Assembly (NCBI GenBank): GCA_026396425.1
Contig: JAPLWU010000145.1
Span: forward strand, 1 to 6,561
Reading direction: 5' to 3'
From: Microcaldota archaeon
GTDB taxonomy: Archaea > Micrarchaeota > Micrarchaeia > Burarchaeales > JAKAKT01
Length of the DNA: 6,561 bases
Within the stretch, counting starts at the first letter, position 1. Each line of letters begins with the position of its first letter. A program made the position numbers and the translations under genes. The notes beneath the pieces were generated by a model. The model did no database searches. It was given only the letters and a program-made list of their open reading frames with translations, and was not told the DNA's origin. Below are positions 1 through 5,901 of the stretch, piece by piece.

Positions 1-1540
1 CGAGGCCCTGCCCCCTGAACTCCTTCGCGACATAGAGGCTGAGGGAAACGTTGCCGCGTCCCCTGAACTCCATTTTCTCGGCTTTCGCGCGGGCCATTAT
101 GCGCCCCTCGAATTCGCCCACCCAGTATACGCACTCCCCCCGGTTGGCCTTCTCGATGCTTTTCTGCATGACGTCAGGGTCGTCAATTGGCCTGAGGAAG
201 CGGTCGAACATTATGAGGGCGCCCTCGACTACAAGCTCGTTTATGAAGGCCCTCATCCCCCTGAAGTCGTCGGAAGTGAACGCGCGTATCGTCACCTTCC
301 TTCCATCTTCCAGCGGGAGCTCCTTCCTGAACAGGAGCGTGTCGCGGTAGGAGCGCTCGTAATGGCGTATCGCGAAGGCAGTTGCAATATTTGAGATGAA
401 GATTACCATGAAAACAAGTTCTAGCGAGAAGCCTGCCGGGGGCGAGTAGACGGGGAGGAGCATGAAAGTCGCGAGAGATGCGCTCATCAGCCCCCTCGGG
501 AACATGGAGGCGAGCACGAAATCCTCGTTATGGTGCGTGATTCCCAAAAGCCGCATCCCGGTAACGACCAGCACTCTCGAGAGGAGCAGGCAGGCCACAA
601 GGGCCGACGCGAGAATGACGTTCGCGTATGTGAGCGCGCCGGCGCTGAATATGATGCCTATGTAGACGAAGAAGAACGTCTTTATCAGGAGCGTGACCTC
701 GCCCTGCGTCGCGAGGAAGGAGGAGTCCGGGAATTCGGACGCTTCGCCCTCCGCCTTGTCGTCCCTCCCGTAATTCCCTATTATCGCGCCGGCAACTATT
801 ACGGAAACGACGCCTACCCCCTCGAGGGAGAAATCAATGAAATAAAGCATGAACAGGAATGCGAGCGTCACGAAGTAGGAAAGCTGCCTCACGTGGAACT
901 CGCGCATGAGCCTGAACCACACGATGCCGAAAAACAGGCCGAGGACGAGGGAAACCGAAAAGGACGAAACGACGTACTGCGGTATGTCCGAAATCTGGAG
1001 GGGGTAGCTCATCAGCCTTGCCGCGGTTATCGCCAGCACGGCAACCATTGCGGTGGACAGCGCCCCCTCCAGGCTGAGTATGCCGCGGACCTTCTCGCCA
1101 ACCGGGAATTTCCTCACGAGGGCCGTTATCGCGAATGAGGAAGGGCCGCCGAGTATGAAAGCAACGAGAATGGAGGCCTCGGCCCCAATTCCGAAAGCGA
1201 AGTGCAGGAGCAGGAAGCACGAAAGTATGGAAAGCGCAAGGTTCGAAAAGCTGAAAAGAGTCGAGAAGGAGAGCTGGCCCAATTTTTTGAAATCAAGCTC
1301 CATGCCCCCCTCGAACGCCACTAGGATTATGGCAAGCGCACCGACGAAGGGCGCAAGCGAGAGAATCAGCGGGTCGCCGAGCGCGTTGGGAGCGACGTAT
1401 TCCAAGAGGCCGAGCGGGCCGAGGATGAAGCCCACTCCCATGAGGAAAACCGATTCCGGGATTTTGGTCCTCTCGAAAGCCCACCTGCTCGCGAATCCGG
1501 CTACGAGAATGAATCCGATGAGGAAGAGTATCTCGAACAT
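1..1540 (-). CDS. Na+/H+ exchanger-like membrane protein fused to GNAT acetyltransferase (partial, 3' end missing)
   Basis: The frame is open from an ATG at 1540 to the window edge (513 codons, no stop). Residues 1-391 form about 12-13 hydrophobic helices typical of monovalent cation/proton antiporters (CPA, Na_H_Exchanger). Seen motifs are FEGGMELDF (75-83), GGPSSF (131-136), LEGALST (157-163), IKTFFFVYIG (286-295) and FPRGLMSASLA (347-357) with the family arginine at 349. After a 20-residue linker, residues 412-513 look like a GNAT fold: VTIRAFTSDDF, FINELVVEG, a GE-x-VYWVGE strand, then SLYVAKEFRGQGL, which is acetyl-CoA-binding motif A. The edge cuts inside that motif. The membrane part would sit in the inner membrane and the GNAT part in the cytoplasm. 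The Asp normally following Asn or Asp in the ion-binding helix is Thr163, so antiport activity is doubtful. GTG at 1546 is an alternative start. It lies 75 bases after the CBS gene and shows no clear promoter of its own, suggesting an operon. Transporter family is fairly sure; substrate is unknown. Confidence 0.85.
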   Translation of the reverse strand, partial: MFEILFLIGFILVAGFASRWAFERTKIPESVFLMGVGFILGPLGLLEYVAPNALGDPLILSLAPFVGALAIILVAFEGGMELDFKKLGQLSFSTLFSFSNLALSILSCFLLLHFAFGIGAEASILVAFILGGPSSFAITALVRKFPVGEKVRGILSLEGALSTAMVAVLAITAARLMSYPLQISDIPQYVVSSFSVSLVLGLFFGIVWFRLMREFHVRQLSYFVTLAFLFMLYFIDFSLEGVGVVSVIVAGAIIGNYGRDDKAEGEASEFPDSSFLATQGEVTLLIKTFFFVYIGIIFSAGALTYANVILASALVACLLLSRVLVVTGMRLLGITHHNEDFVLASMFPRGLMSASLATFMLLPVYSPPAGFSLELVFMVIFISNIATAFAIRHYERSYRDTLLFRKELPLEDGRKVTIRAFTSDDFRGMRAFINELVVEGALIMFDRFLRPIDDPDVMQKSIEKANRGECVYWVGEFEGRIMARAKAEKMEFRGRGNVSLSLYVAKEFRGQGL

Positions 1541-1615
1541 TTTCACCAACGCTACAAATCGCGCCTCGTCTCCTTCAGCGCATTATCCTGCGTCGTCCTC
1601 TTCGCTTGCCGCCAG

Positions 1616-2677
1616 TCACATGTCGCGCTTAGATTTCTCCTTCTGCATTATCTTCTTGAGCTCCTCCATCACCGTATTTATCGCGGAGATGAGGTCCCAT
1701 TCGGTCGCGCTCGCTGTCACGACGTGGCCCACCATGAGCCTCGCGAGCACGGTTTTCCTCTCGCCATGGCCCTTGACGTGCAATGCGAGGTATTCGATTT
1801 TGAAGCTCTTCGAGAATTTTTCCATGAAGGGCTTGGACATTTCGACTATTTGCGGGAACATGCTGTGCTCGTCCTCGGTCAGGCCGCTCACGTAGACCTT
1901 GGGCTCGTCCTCCTTGCGCATGACGCTCTCGAAAATGTCCCTCGCCGTGATTATGCCGACCGGCTTTTGCGCCTCCTCGACCACGACTGCGGCAACCGTT
2001 TTTTCCATCATCTTGCGGGCGGCGCTTGAGACCAGGTCGGCGGGAGAAACGGTTATCACCTCGGGGCGCATGAACAGCTTGACCTGCTGGTCGCCCTGTC
2101 TCTCGCGCTCCCTGCCGCGCGGCATCTTCTCGTGCGGCCTGTCGATGACTCCGGCGAGGTCGAACGTGCTGATTATCCCCGCGAGGAACTCGCCCCTCGT
2201 GACCACGAGGCGCCTCACGTTCTTATCCCGCATTTTTGCCTGCGCCTGCAGGAGCGAGACGGACTCGTCAATCGTGACCGGGTGCTTGCTCATAACTTCG
2301 CTGACGCGCGCCTTCTCCAGCAGGCCGTTGCGCATGAGCGCGGCAAGCAAGTCCACGTAGGTGATGACTCCGGCGAATTTGTCGTTCTCGGAAACCGGCA
2401 GCGTCCTGAACCTGCTGGTGAAGAAAAGCCGGACTATGTCGAGCAGGTTCATCCCCCTGTTTATTATCGGAGTCCGCTTCGCGAGCGTTTCGAGCTTGAT
2501 TTTGGAGGGGTCTGCCACCAGGTTCCTGAGCACCCTGTCGTCGACCATGCCGATGTACTGCTTGCCCTTCCTGACAATCACCGGGCTCTTCCGCCTTGAC
2601 ATCTCGCTCATCGCCTTCGAGAGCGTGTCGCCGGCTTCCATCACGATTGGTGGGTCCAAATCGAAAAGTATCTTCAT
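1616..2677 (-). CDS. Four-CBS-domain regulator with C-terminal HPF/S30AE-like ribosome-hibernation domain
   Basis: The protein has 353 residues, starting at the ATG at 2677, which has AGGTG at 2684-2688 six bases upstream. A GTG at 2686 overlaps that ribosome-binding site and is less likely. Four CBS units are visible at about 8-58, 66-117, 124-178 and 199-253, each with the terminal G-I/V-I-T/S-x-x-D-L/I pattern (GVITYVDL, GIISTFDL, GIITARDI). CBS tandems generally bind adenosine nucleotides. A charged linker (180-198) separates units 3 and 4. Residues 260-353 resemble bacterial hibernation-promoting factor: a strand, a helix, strands EYLALHVKG and KTVLARLMV, then VVTASATEWDLISAIN and a lysine-rich final helix. 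E. coli HPF, from memory, has the similar HASAEGQDMYAAID and a lysine-rich tail. The inferred role is nucleotide-gated ribosome silencing in the cytoplasm. It may be translated from one mRNA with the downstream antiporter-GNAT gene. CBS assignment is very secure; the HPF assignment rests on pattern similarity. Confidence 0.88.
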   Translation of the reverse strand: MKILFDLDPPIVMEAGDTLSKAMSEMSRRKSPVIVRKGKQYIGMVDDRVLRNLVADPSKIKLETLAKRTPIINRGMNLLDIVRLFFTSRFRTLPVSENDKFAGVITYVDLLAALMRNGLLEKARVSEVMSKHPVTIDESVSLLQAQAKMRDKNVRRLVVTRGEFLAGIISTFDLAGVIDRPHEKMPRGRERERQGDQQVKLFMRPEVITVSPADLVSSAARKMMEKTVAAVVVEEAQKPVGIITARDIFESVMRKEDEPKVYVSGLTEDEHSMFPQIVEMSKPFMEKFSKSFKIEYLALHVKGHGERKTVLARLMVGHVVTASATEWDLISAINTVMEELKKIMQKEKSKRDM

Positions 2678-2752
2678 GCAAAACACCTGCCTTTATCCAA
2701 AAACTCAAACCGTCGCATCGATAATGATTTAAAATTGGAATGGCATATAACG
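2678..2752 (-). promoter_or_regulatory. Promoter and ribosome-binding site of the CBS-HPF gene
   Basis: Read on the minus strand, an AT-rich TATA-like box AATTTTAAAT lies at 2727-2736 and a second candidate GTTATATG at 2745-2752. With the usual archaeal spacing of about 26 bases, transcription would begin near 2706 or 2721, giving a short leader. The Shine-Dalgarno sequence AGGTG is at 2684-2688, six bases before the ATG at 2677. The first box is almost palindromic and could also serve thiL on the other strand. Start sites are inferred, not observed. Confidence 0.5.
2728..2750 (+). promoter_or_regulatory. Candidate TATA boxes for thiL
   Basis: Two AT-rich boxes face thiL: TTTAAAATT at 2728-2736 and CATATAA at 2744-2750. 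The first would place the transcript start near 2757, just before a 15-bp inverted repeat, so the mRNA leader would hold the complete hairpin. The second would start transcription within the left arm, or nearly at the in-frame ATG at 2778, which would then be a leaderless start. The sequence alone cannot decide between them. Confidence 0.4.
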
Positions 2753-2760
2753 CTTTCGGT

Positions 2761-2827
2761 CACACAACCACGCCCAAATGGCGGGTTTGTGGCCTGCGGA
2801 TAACTCGCGCTCGGGCGTGATTGTGTG
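2761..2827 (+). promoter_or_regulatory. Inverted repeat (leader hairpin) directly upstream of the thiL start
   Basis: CACACAACCACGCCC at 2761-2775 pairs with GGGCGTGATTGTGTG at 2813-2827, giving 14 of 15 base pairs with one C-A mismatch. The 37-base interior can form a smaller hairpin of GCGGG (2781-2785) with CCTGC (2793-2797), including one G-T pair. The right arm contains GTGAT (2817-2821), the best Shine-Dalgarno-like match before the ATG at 2832, ten bases away. Folding would hide it, which suggests translational control; it could instead be a protein-binding operator on DNA. It lacks the conserved CTGAGA core of the TPP riboswitch. Confidence 0.6.
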
Positions 2828-2831
2828 GTTG

Positions 2832-3797
2832 ATGAAATTGAAGGAAAGGGAACTGATACGGAGTTTCATCGGAAATTCGGCGATGAGTTCGAAAGCCATC
2901 GTTAAAGTCGGCGAGGACGATGCCGCGGTAGTGGAAATCCGGGGAAGGAAAATCGCATTTACGACCGATTCACTTATTCGTTCCTCGCATTTGCCGAAAG
3001 GAATGAAGCCATTTGATATTGGGAGAAAATCCGTAATAATAAACGCGAGCGACCTCGCCTCGATGGGCGCCAAGCCCGAATACTTCCTTTGTGCGCTTGG
3101 CATTACGAAAAATTTTGCGAATTCGGAATTTGATACGTTTGCGCGAGGCGTGCGAAAGGGCTGCGCCGAGTGCGGATTCGATTTGATTGGCGGCGATACG
3201 AAGAAGGCAAGGGAGTTTTTCATTTCGGGCTTTGCCGTTGGGGAGATAAAGGGGAGCATATTGCGGAGAAATAATGCAAGAGCCGGTGATGTCGTCGCAG
3301 TCACGGGAAAAATCGGCTCGGCTGCCTGCGGGCTTTATGCAATGCTGAAGGGCAAAAAAATCAGGGCGGGAAGCGAGCTCCTCGAATCGTTCACGAAACC
3401 AAATGCCAGAATTGGTGCCGGCTTGCTGATTTCGCGCCAATGCAGGCGAGCCGCCTGTATTGATATTACCGACGGTTTGCTTTATTCGGCCGGCGAAATT
3501 GCGAAAAGGAGCAAAGTGAGGATTGAATTGGAAAGCGGACTGATTCCTGTGAGCAAGAAGGCGGAAGCTTTCGCCGCCAAGCACGGCCTGGGCGACAATT
3601 ACCTCCTAAATACTGGCGAGGATTACGAGCTTCTTGTCTGCATGCCGGAGCGCGATTTCGAGCGTGTGAGGGGGAGGGCGGGCCTTAAACGAATCGGCGA
3701 AGCCAAAAGCGGAGAGGGTGCCTACTTGAATGGCAAAAAAATCGACGCGACTGATGCTGGTGGGTACGATTCGTTCATTGAATTCAGGAACCGCTAA
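2832..3797 (+). CDS. thiL: Thiamine-monophosphate kinase
   Basis: ThiL uses ATP to convert thiamine monophosphate to thiamine pyrophosphate, the last step of cofactor synthesis, in the cytoplasm. The 321-residue product matches the family's usual size (E. coli about 325) and carries its motifs in order: VGEDDAAV (26-33) and TTDSLIRSSHL (44-54) for Mg-ATP and substrate binding, NASDLASMGAKP (71-82), LIGGDT (118-123), TGKIGSAACGL (158-168), DITDGL (210-215, usually DxSDGL), NTGEDYEL (260-267) and the C-terminal GYDSF (311-315). No key residue appears lost. The ATG at 2832 was chosen because the conserved ELIRSF segment follows at once; the in-frame ATG at 2778 would add 18 residues that do not look conserved and would place the leader inverted repeat inside the gene. 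It is the only plus-strand gene here, diverging from the CBS gene and converging on the SpoIIM gene. Its base composition is lower in GC than the antiporter gene. Confidence 0.95.
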   Translation: MKLKERELIRSFIGNSAMSSKAIVKVGEDDAAVVEIRGRKIAFTTDSLIRSSHLPKGMKPFDIGRKSVIINASDLASMGAKPEYFLCALGITKNFANSEFDTFARGVRKGCAECGFDLIGGDTKKAREFFISGFAVGEIKGSILRRNNARAGDVVAVTGKIGSAACGLYAMLKGKKIRAGSELLESFTKPNARIGAGLLISRQCRRAACIDITDGLLYSAGEIAKRSKVRIELESGLIPVSKKAEAFAAKHGLGDNYLLNTGEDYELLVCMPERDFERVRGRAGLKRIGEAKSGEGAYLNGKKIDATDAGGYDSFIEFRNR

Positions 3798-4657
3798 ACG
3801 CTCGGGTAGCTCGATTCGATGAAGGCGCCGATTGCGAGCAGCAGAACCGAGAACGCGATTAGTTTTCCCGCATCGATGAAAACGTCGCGCATGTCGATTT
3901 TGCCAATCATCCTTCTTTCAACCGCTATCGAAAGAACCCCGCCGGCCACCGAGGCGGTGAAGAAGGCCGACACCTCGAAGATTCCGTGCGGGAGCAGCAT
4001 GAGAAAGCCCTTGGCCATGCCGAATACGAACGCCATCGGGAAGGCGAGCGCGCCATAGCCCGCGAACTGCGGCACGCAATTCCTTATGCAGTTCTCGACG
4101 AACACGCCGACCAGCGAGGCGTTCCACACGAGCAGGAATATGCTGCCTATGCTGTATACGAACGAGAACGCGAGCATGAGGAAGAGCACTTCGAAGTTGT
4201 GGGAGAAGATTCCGAGGAAGCTGCCGGCTGGGACTCCGCCGGACGGGTCGGTTACCATGAAAGTGAGCATTGGCAGGAACGGCGTGATCTCGTTCTTCTG
4301 GATGGAGAACATGGAGTCGGATACGGAGGGCGGCAGGAGGGACGAGCAGAAGGCGAAGCCGAGCGCAGTGCCCACGAAGAAATACGCGTAGAATTTGATG
4401 AGCTTGCCGTAGCATTTCGTTATGCTCCTCGCGTGGCCGCACAGGTCCTCCTGCTTCCTCTCGCCCATTATGACCTCGTGCAGTAAGAAGGGAATGGCCG
4501 GCATTACCACGAGCGTGATTGTGAAGAGGCCCGATTCCGTGGGGTAGATGTAGTAGGTGATTGAAACCGCTATCGCGACGAAGACGAAGGCCAGCCATGC
4601 AATTAGCCAGGGATGCTTCTCTATCCTATGGGACGGGAACAGATGCTCAAGCACCAT
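3794..4657 (-). CDS. SpoIIM/DUF95-family integral membrane protein
   Basis: The protein has 287 residues with about six or seven hydrophobic helices, near 17-38, 44-64, 87-108, 155-188 (one or two), 199-222, 224-246 and 265-281. The family signature is seen in the second half: an asparagine-rich helix pair (HNFEVLFL at 153-160, then VWNASLVGVF at 177-186) and LLPHGIFEVSAFFTA (221-235), the P-H-G-x-x-E motif of SpoIIM. In sporulating bacteria SpoIIM works in the SpoIID-M-P complex at the engulfing septum; archaea have neither spores nor that peptidoglycan, and the role of their homologues is unknown to me. The loop at about 109-153 is unusually long and may face outside. The start at 4657 is supported by a perfect AGGTGA seven bases upstream. 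Its TAG stop (3794-3796) overlaps the thiL TAA stop on the other strand. Confidence 0.88.
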   Translation of the reverse strand: MVLEHLFPSHRIEKHPWLIAWLAFVFVAIAVSITYYIYPTESGLFTITLVVMPAIPFLLHEVIMGERKQEDLCGHARSITKCYGKLIKFYAYFFVGTALGFAFCSSLLPPSVSDSMFSIQKNEITPFLPMLTFMVTDPSGGVPAGSFLGIFSHNFEVLFLMLAFSFVYSIGSIFLLVWNASLVGVFVENCIRNCVPQFAGYGALAFPMAFVFGMAKGFLMLLPHGIFEVSAFFTASVAGGVLSIAVERRMIGKIDMRDVFIDAGKLIAFSVLLLAIGAFIESSYPSV

Positions 4658-4741
4658 TTACTGGTCACCTTTTGAAATTCTTGCTGTCTTGCGGAATTCT
4701 TCGAATGTTAGAATTAAGACTTCAGAAGAGCGGTATAAAAA
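4658..4741 (-). promoter_or_regulatory. Promoter and ribosome-binding site of the SpoIIM-family gene
   Basis: On the minus strand a clear archaeal TATA box TTTTTATA lies at 4734-4741, and a strong Shine-Dalgarno sequence AGGTGA at 4665-4670, seven bases before the ATG at 4657. Transcription is expected to begin near 4712, giving a leader of about 55 bases. The T run in the same box lies about 40 bases after the ankyrin gene stop and might also weaken read-through from that gene. The start site is inferred. Confidence 0.6.
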
Positions 4742-4778
4742 GGTTCGCATTGGCACTAGGGATTTGCACCTGAAGAGC

Positions 4779-5738
4779 CTAATGCGTCCGCTTCTGAGGT
4801 CCCTTGGCCCTTGGCCTGGAAAGTTTTTCGGTTCCGGGCTCCGGGGTCATTGCCCTCACCGCATTCCTGTAGTCGCGCTTATCTTTTGGAGTCTCATTGG
4901 CAAGGGAAGCTCGTTTTTCTTTTAGTAGTTTTACGATTTCGGTATGATTTCTTGATTCTGCCAGGTCAATGGGGTTTTTGCCGTATTTATTTTTGGCGTT
5001 TGGGTCTGCTCCTTTGTCAAGGAGCAGCTTAACTGTTTTTGTGTGGCCTTCGAGCGCCGCCTCATGGAGGGAGGTGTCATCGTATTTGCCTTTGGTGTTT
5101 ACATCGGCTCCTCTTTTGAGAAGTAGCGCTACCATTTTTTCATTGTCGAAAGCGTTTGATGTAGCAGAGAGAAGGGCGGCATCGCAGTCTTTGCCTGTGG
5201 CGTTTAGGCCAGCCTCTTTGTCCAAAAGTAGTTTTACTATTTCTGTGTGAGCGTTAAATGCTGCCGAGGAGAGCACTTCATCGTTTACTTCCGCTCCCCT
5301 TTCGAGAAGCAGCTTTGCTGTTTCCGTGACACGGCTAAGTGCATTGGAGGCTGCCCATTTGAGGGGAGTTGCGCCGTAGTTGTCTTTAGCGTTTACATCC
5401 GCTCCTTTGTCCATTTGGGTGTGGCCCTTCTCTGCTGCAAGGTGGAGGGTAGTACCGCCGCCATGAACGAGTTCGGTGTTCATGTCCGCTCCGTTGTCCA
5501 AGAGTAGCTTTACTGTTTGCGCGTGGCCGTTGAGTACTGCCAAGTAGAGGGCGGTTTTGTCACGTTCGTAACCGTCGTCGACAGAATTGCCGCCATGACC
5601 TGATGTCCGCCATCGTAGTGGGATGGGCATTCCTCTGCTTTTGGCATTTACGTCCGCCCCTTTTTCGATAAGTTCCTTTACGCGGCTTGTGTTTCCCGCT
5701 TCTGCGGCTTGGAATAGGTCCTTTTCGAGCTGGCCCAT
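4779..5738 (-). CDS. Ankyrin-repeat protein
   Basis: The 319-residue protein is built almost wholly of ankyrin repeats, a protein-binding scaffold. About eight units are visible, near residues 5-33, 61-93, 96-119, 122-153, 154-182, 186-218, 221-251 and 254-283; typical cores are GHTKTVKLLLDKGADPNAK and ADVNAK. Unit 1 is followed by a 27-residue insertion (34-60), and unit 3 has lost about five residues at GHTQMDKGADVN. The tail (284-319) is basic and proline-containing. No signal peptide or membrane helix is seen, so it is probably cytoplasmic unless exported by another route. The ATG at 5738 is preferred because GGGGG (5747-5751) lies eight bases upstream; GTG at 5744 would add two residues. 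The gene is visibly AT-richer than the antiporter gene (22 G+C in 4921-4980 against 39 in 1-60), consistent with transfer. Its partner is unknown. Ankyrin assignment is very secure. Confidence 0.92.
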   Translation of the reverse strand: MGQLEKDLFQAAEAGNTSRVKELIEKGADVNAKSRGMPIPLRWRTSGHGGNSVDDGYERDKTALYLAVLNGHAQTVKLLLDNGADMNTELVHGGGTTLHLAAEKGHTQMDKGADVNAKDNYGATPLKWAASNALSRVTETAKLLLERGAEVNDEVLSSAAFNAHTEIVKLLLDKEAGLNATGKDCDAALLSATSNAFDNEKMVALLLKRGADVNTKGKYDDTSLHEAALEGHTKTVKLLLDKGADPNAKNKYGKNPIDLAESRNHTEIVKLLKEKRASLANETPKDKRDYRNAVRAMTPEPGTEKLSRPRAKGPQKRTH

Positions 5739-5800
5739 TGTCACATCCCCCAGATTAAATCCCAGATTTAGACTTTTATTATGGCAGAGGGACTATTTAA
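5739..5800 (-). promoter_or_regulatory. Upstream region of the ankyrin gene with TATA-like boxes
   Basis: Minus-strand TTAAATA at 5794-5800 and ATAATAAAA at 5772-5780 are TATA-like; the first would give transcription from about 5771 and a leader of about 33 bases. GGGGG at 5747-5751 is the likely ribosome-binding site for the ATG at 5738. Two imperfect 12-base direct copies beginning CCCAGATT on the plus strand (5749-5760 and 5761-5772) sit in the leader and may be chance. The rest of the gap to 5855 shows nothing recognisable. Confidence 0.4.
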
Positions 5801-5855
5801 CCATTACTTTCTGTCGTTTGGCCACTGGTGCGGTTGCGCTTTCGCTCGGATTAGT

Positions 5856-5893
5856 GAAAACAAAAGAAGAAAAGAGAAAAAGAAAGAAGAAGG
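5856..5893 (-). terminator. T-rich archaeal-type terminator after the surface-protein gene
   Basis: Starting nine bases after the TAA stop (5902-5904), the minus strand is a run of pyrimidines, mostly T in groups of two to five; positions 5862-5893 are 32 purines in a row on the plus strand. Archaeal RNA polymerase terminates at such T-rich tracts without needing a hairpin, and no stable hairpin is seen. It fits the end of the surface-protein transcript and separates it from the ankyrin gene. Confidence 0.6.
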
Positions 5894-5901
5894 TTTTTGC
5901 C

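Noticed and set aside
1053..1895. Long plus-strand open frame of 280 codons, and another at 530-1138
   Set aside because: They lie antisense to the antiporter and CBS genes, have low-complexity compositions rich in Ser, Arg and Glu, show no recognisable domain, and cross the boundary between two well-supported minus-strand genes.
2761..2827. TPP riboswitch upstream of thiL
   Set aside because: The position would fit, but the conserved CTGAGA and ACCTGAT cores of the thi-box are absent.
2778..2831. Upstream ATG giving ThiL an 18-residue N-terminal extension
   Set aside because: The extension resembles no ThiL N-terminus and coincides with the inverted repeat. It is kept only as an alternative if transcription starts near 2775 as a leaderless message.
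4741..4772. tRNA-like T-arm (GGTTCG on plus, GCAAATCCC on minus)
   Set aside because: The flanking stems do not pair well and no anticodon or D arm or acceptor stem can be drawn. It is taken as chance within a promoter region.
5749..5772. Tandem 12-base repeat in the ankyrin leader as a regulatory operator
   Set aside because: The copies match at only 9 of 12 positions in AT-rich sequence, which chance can explain.
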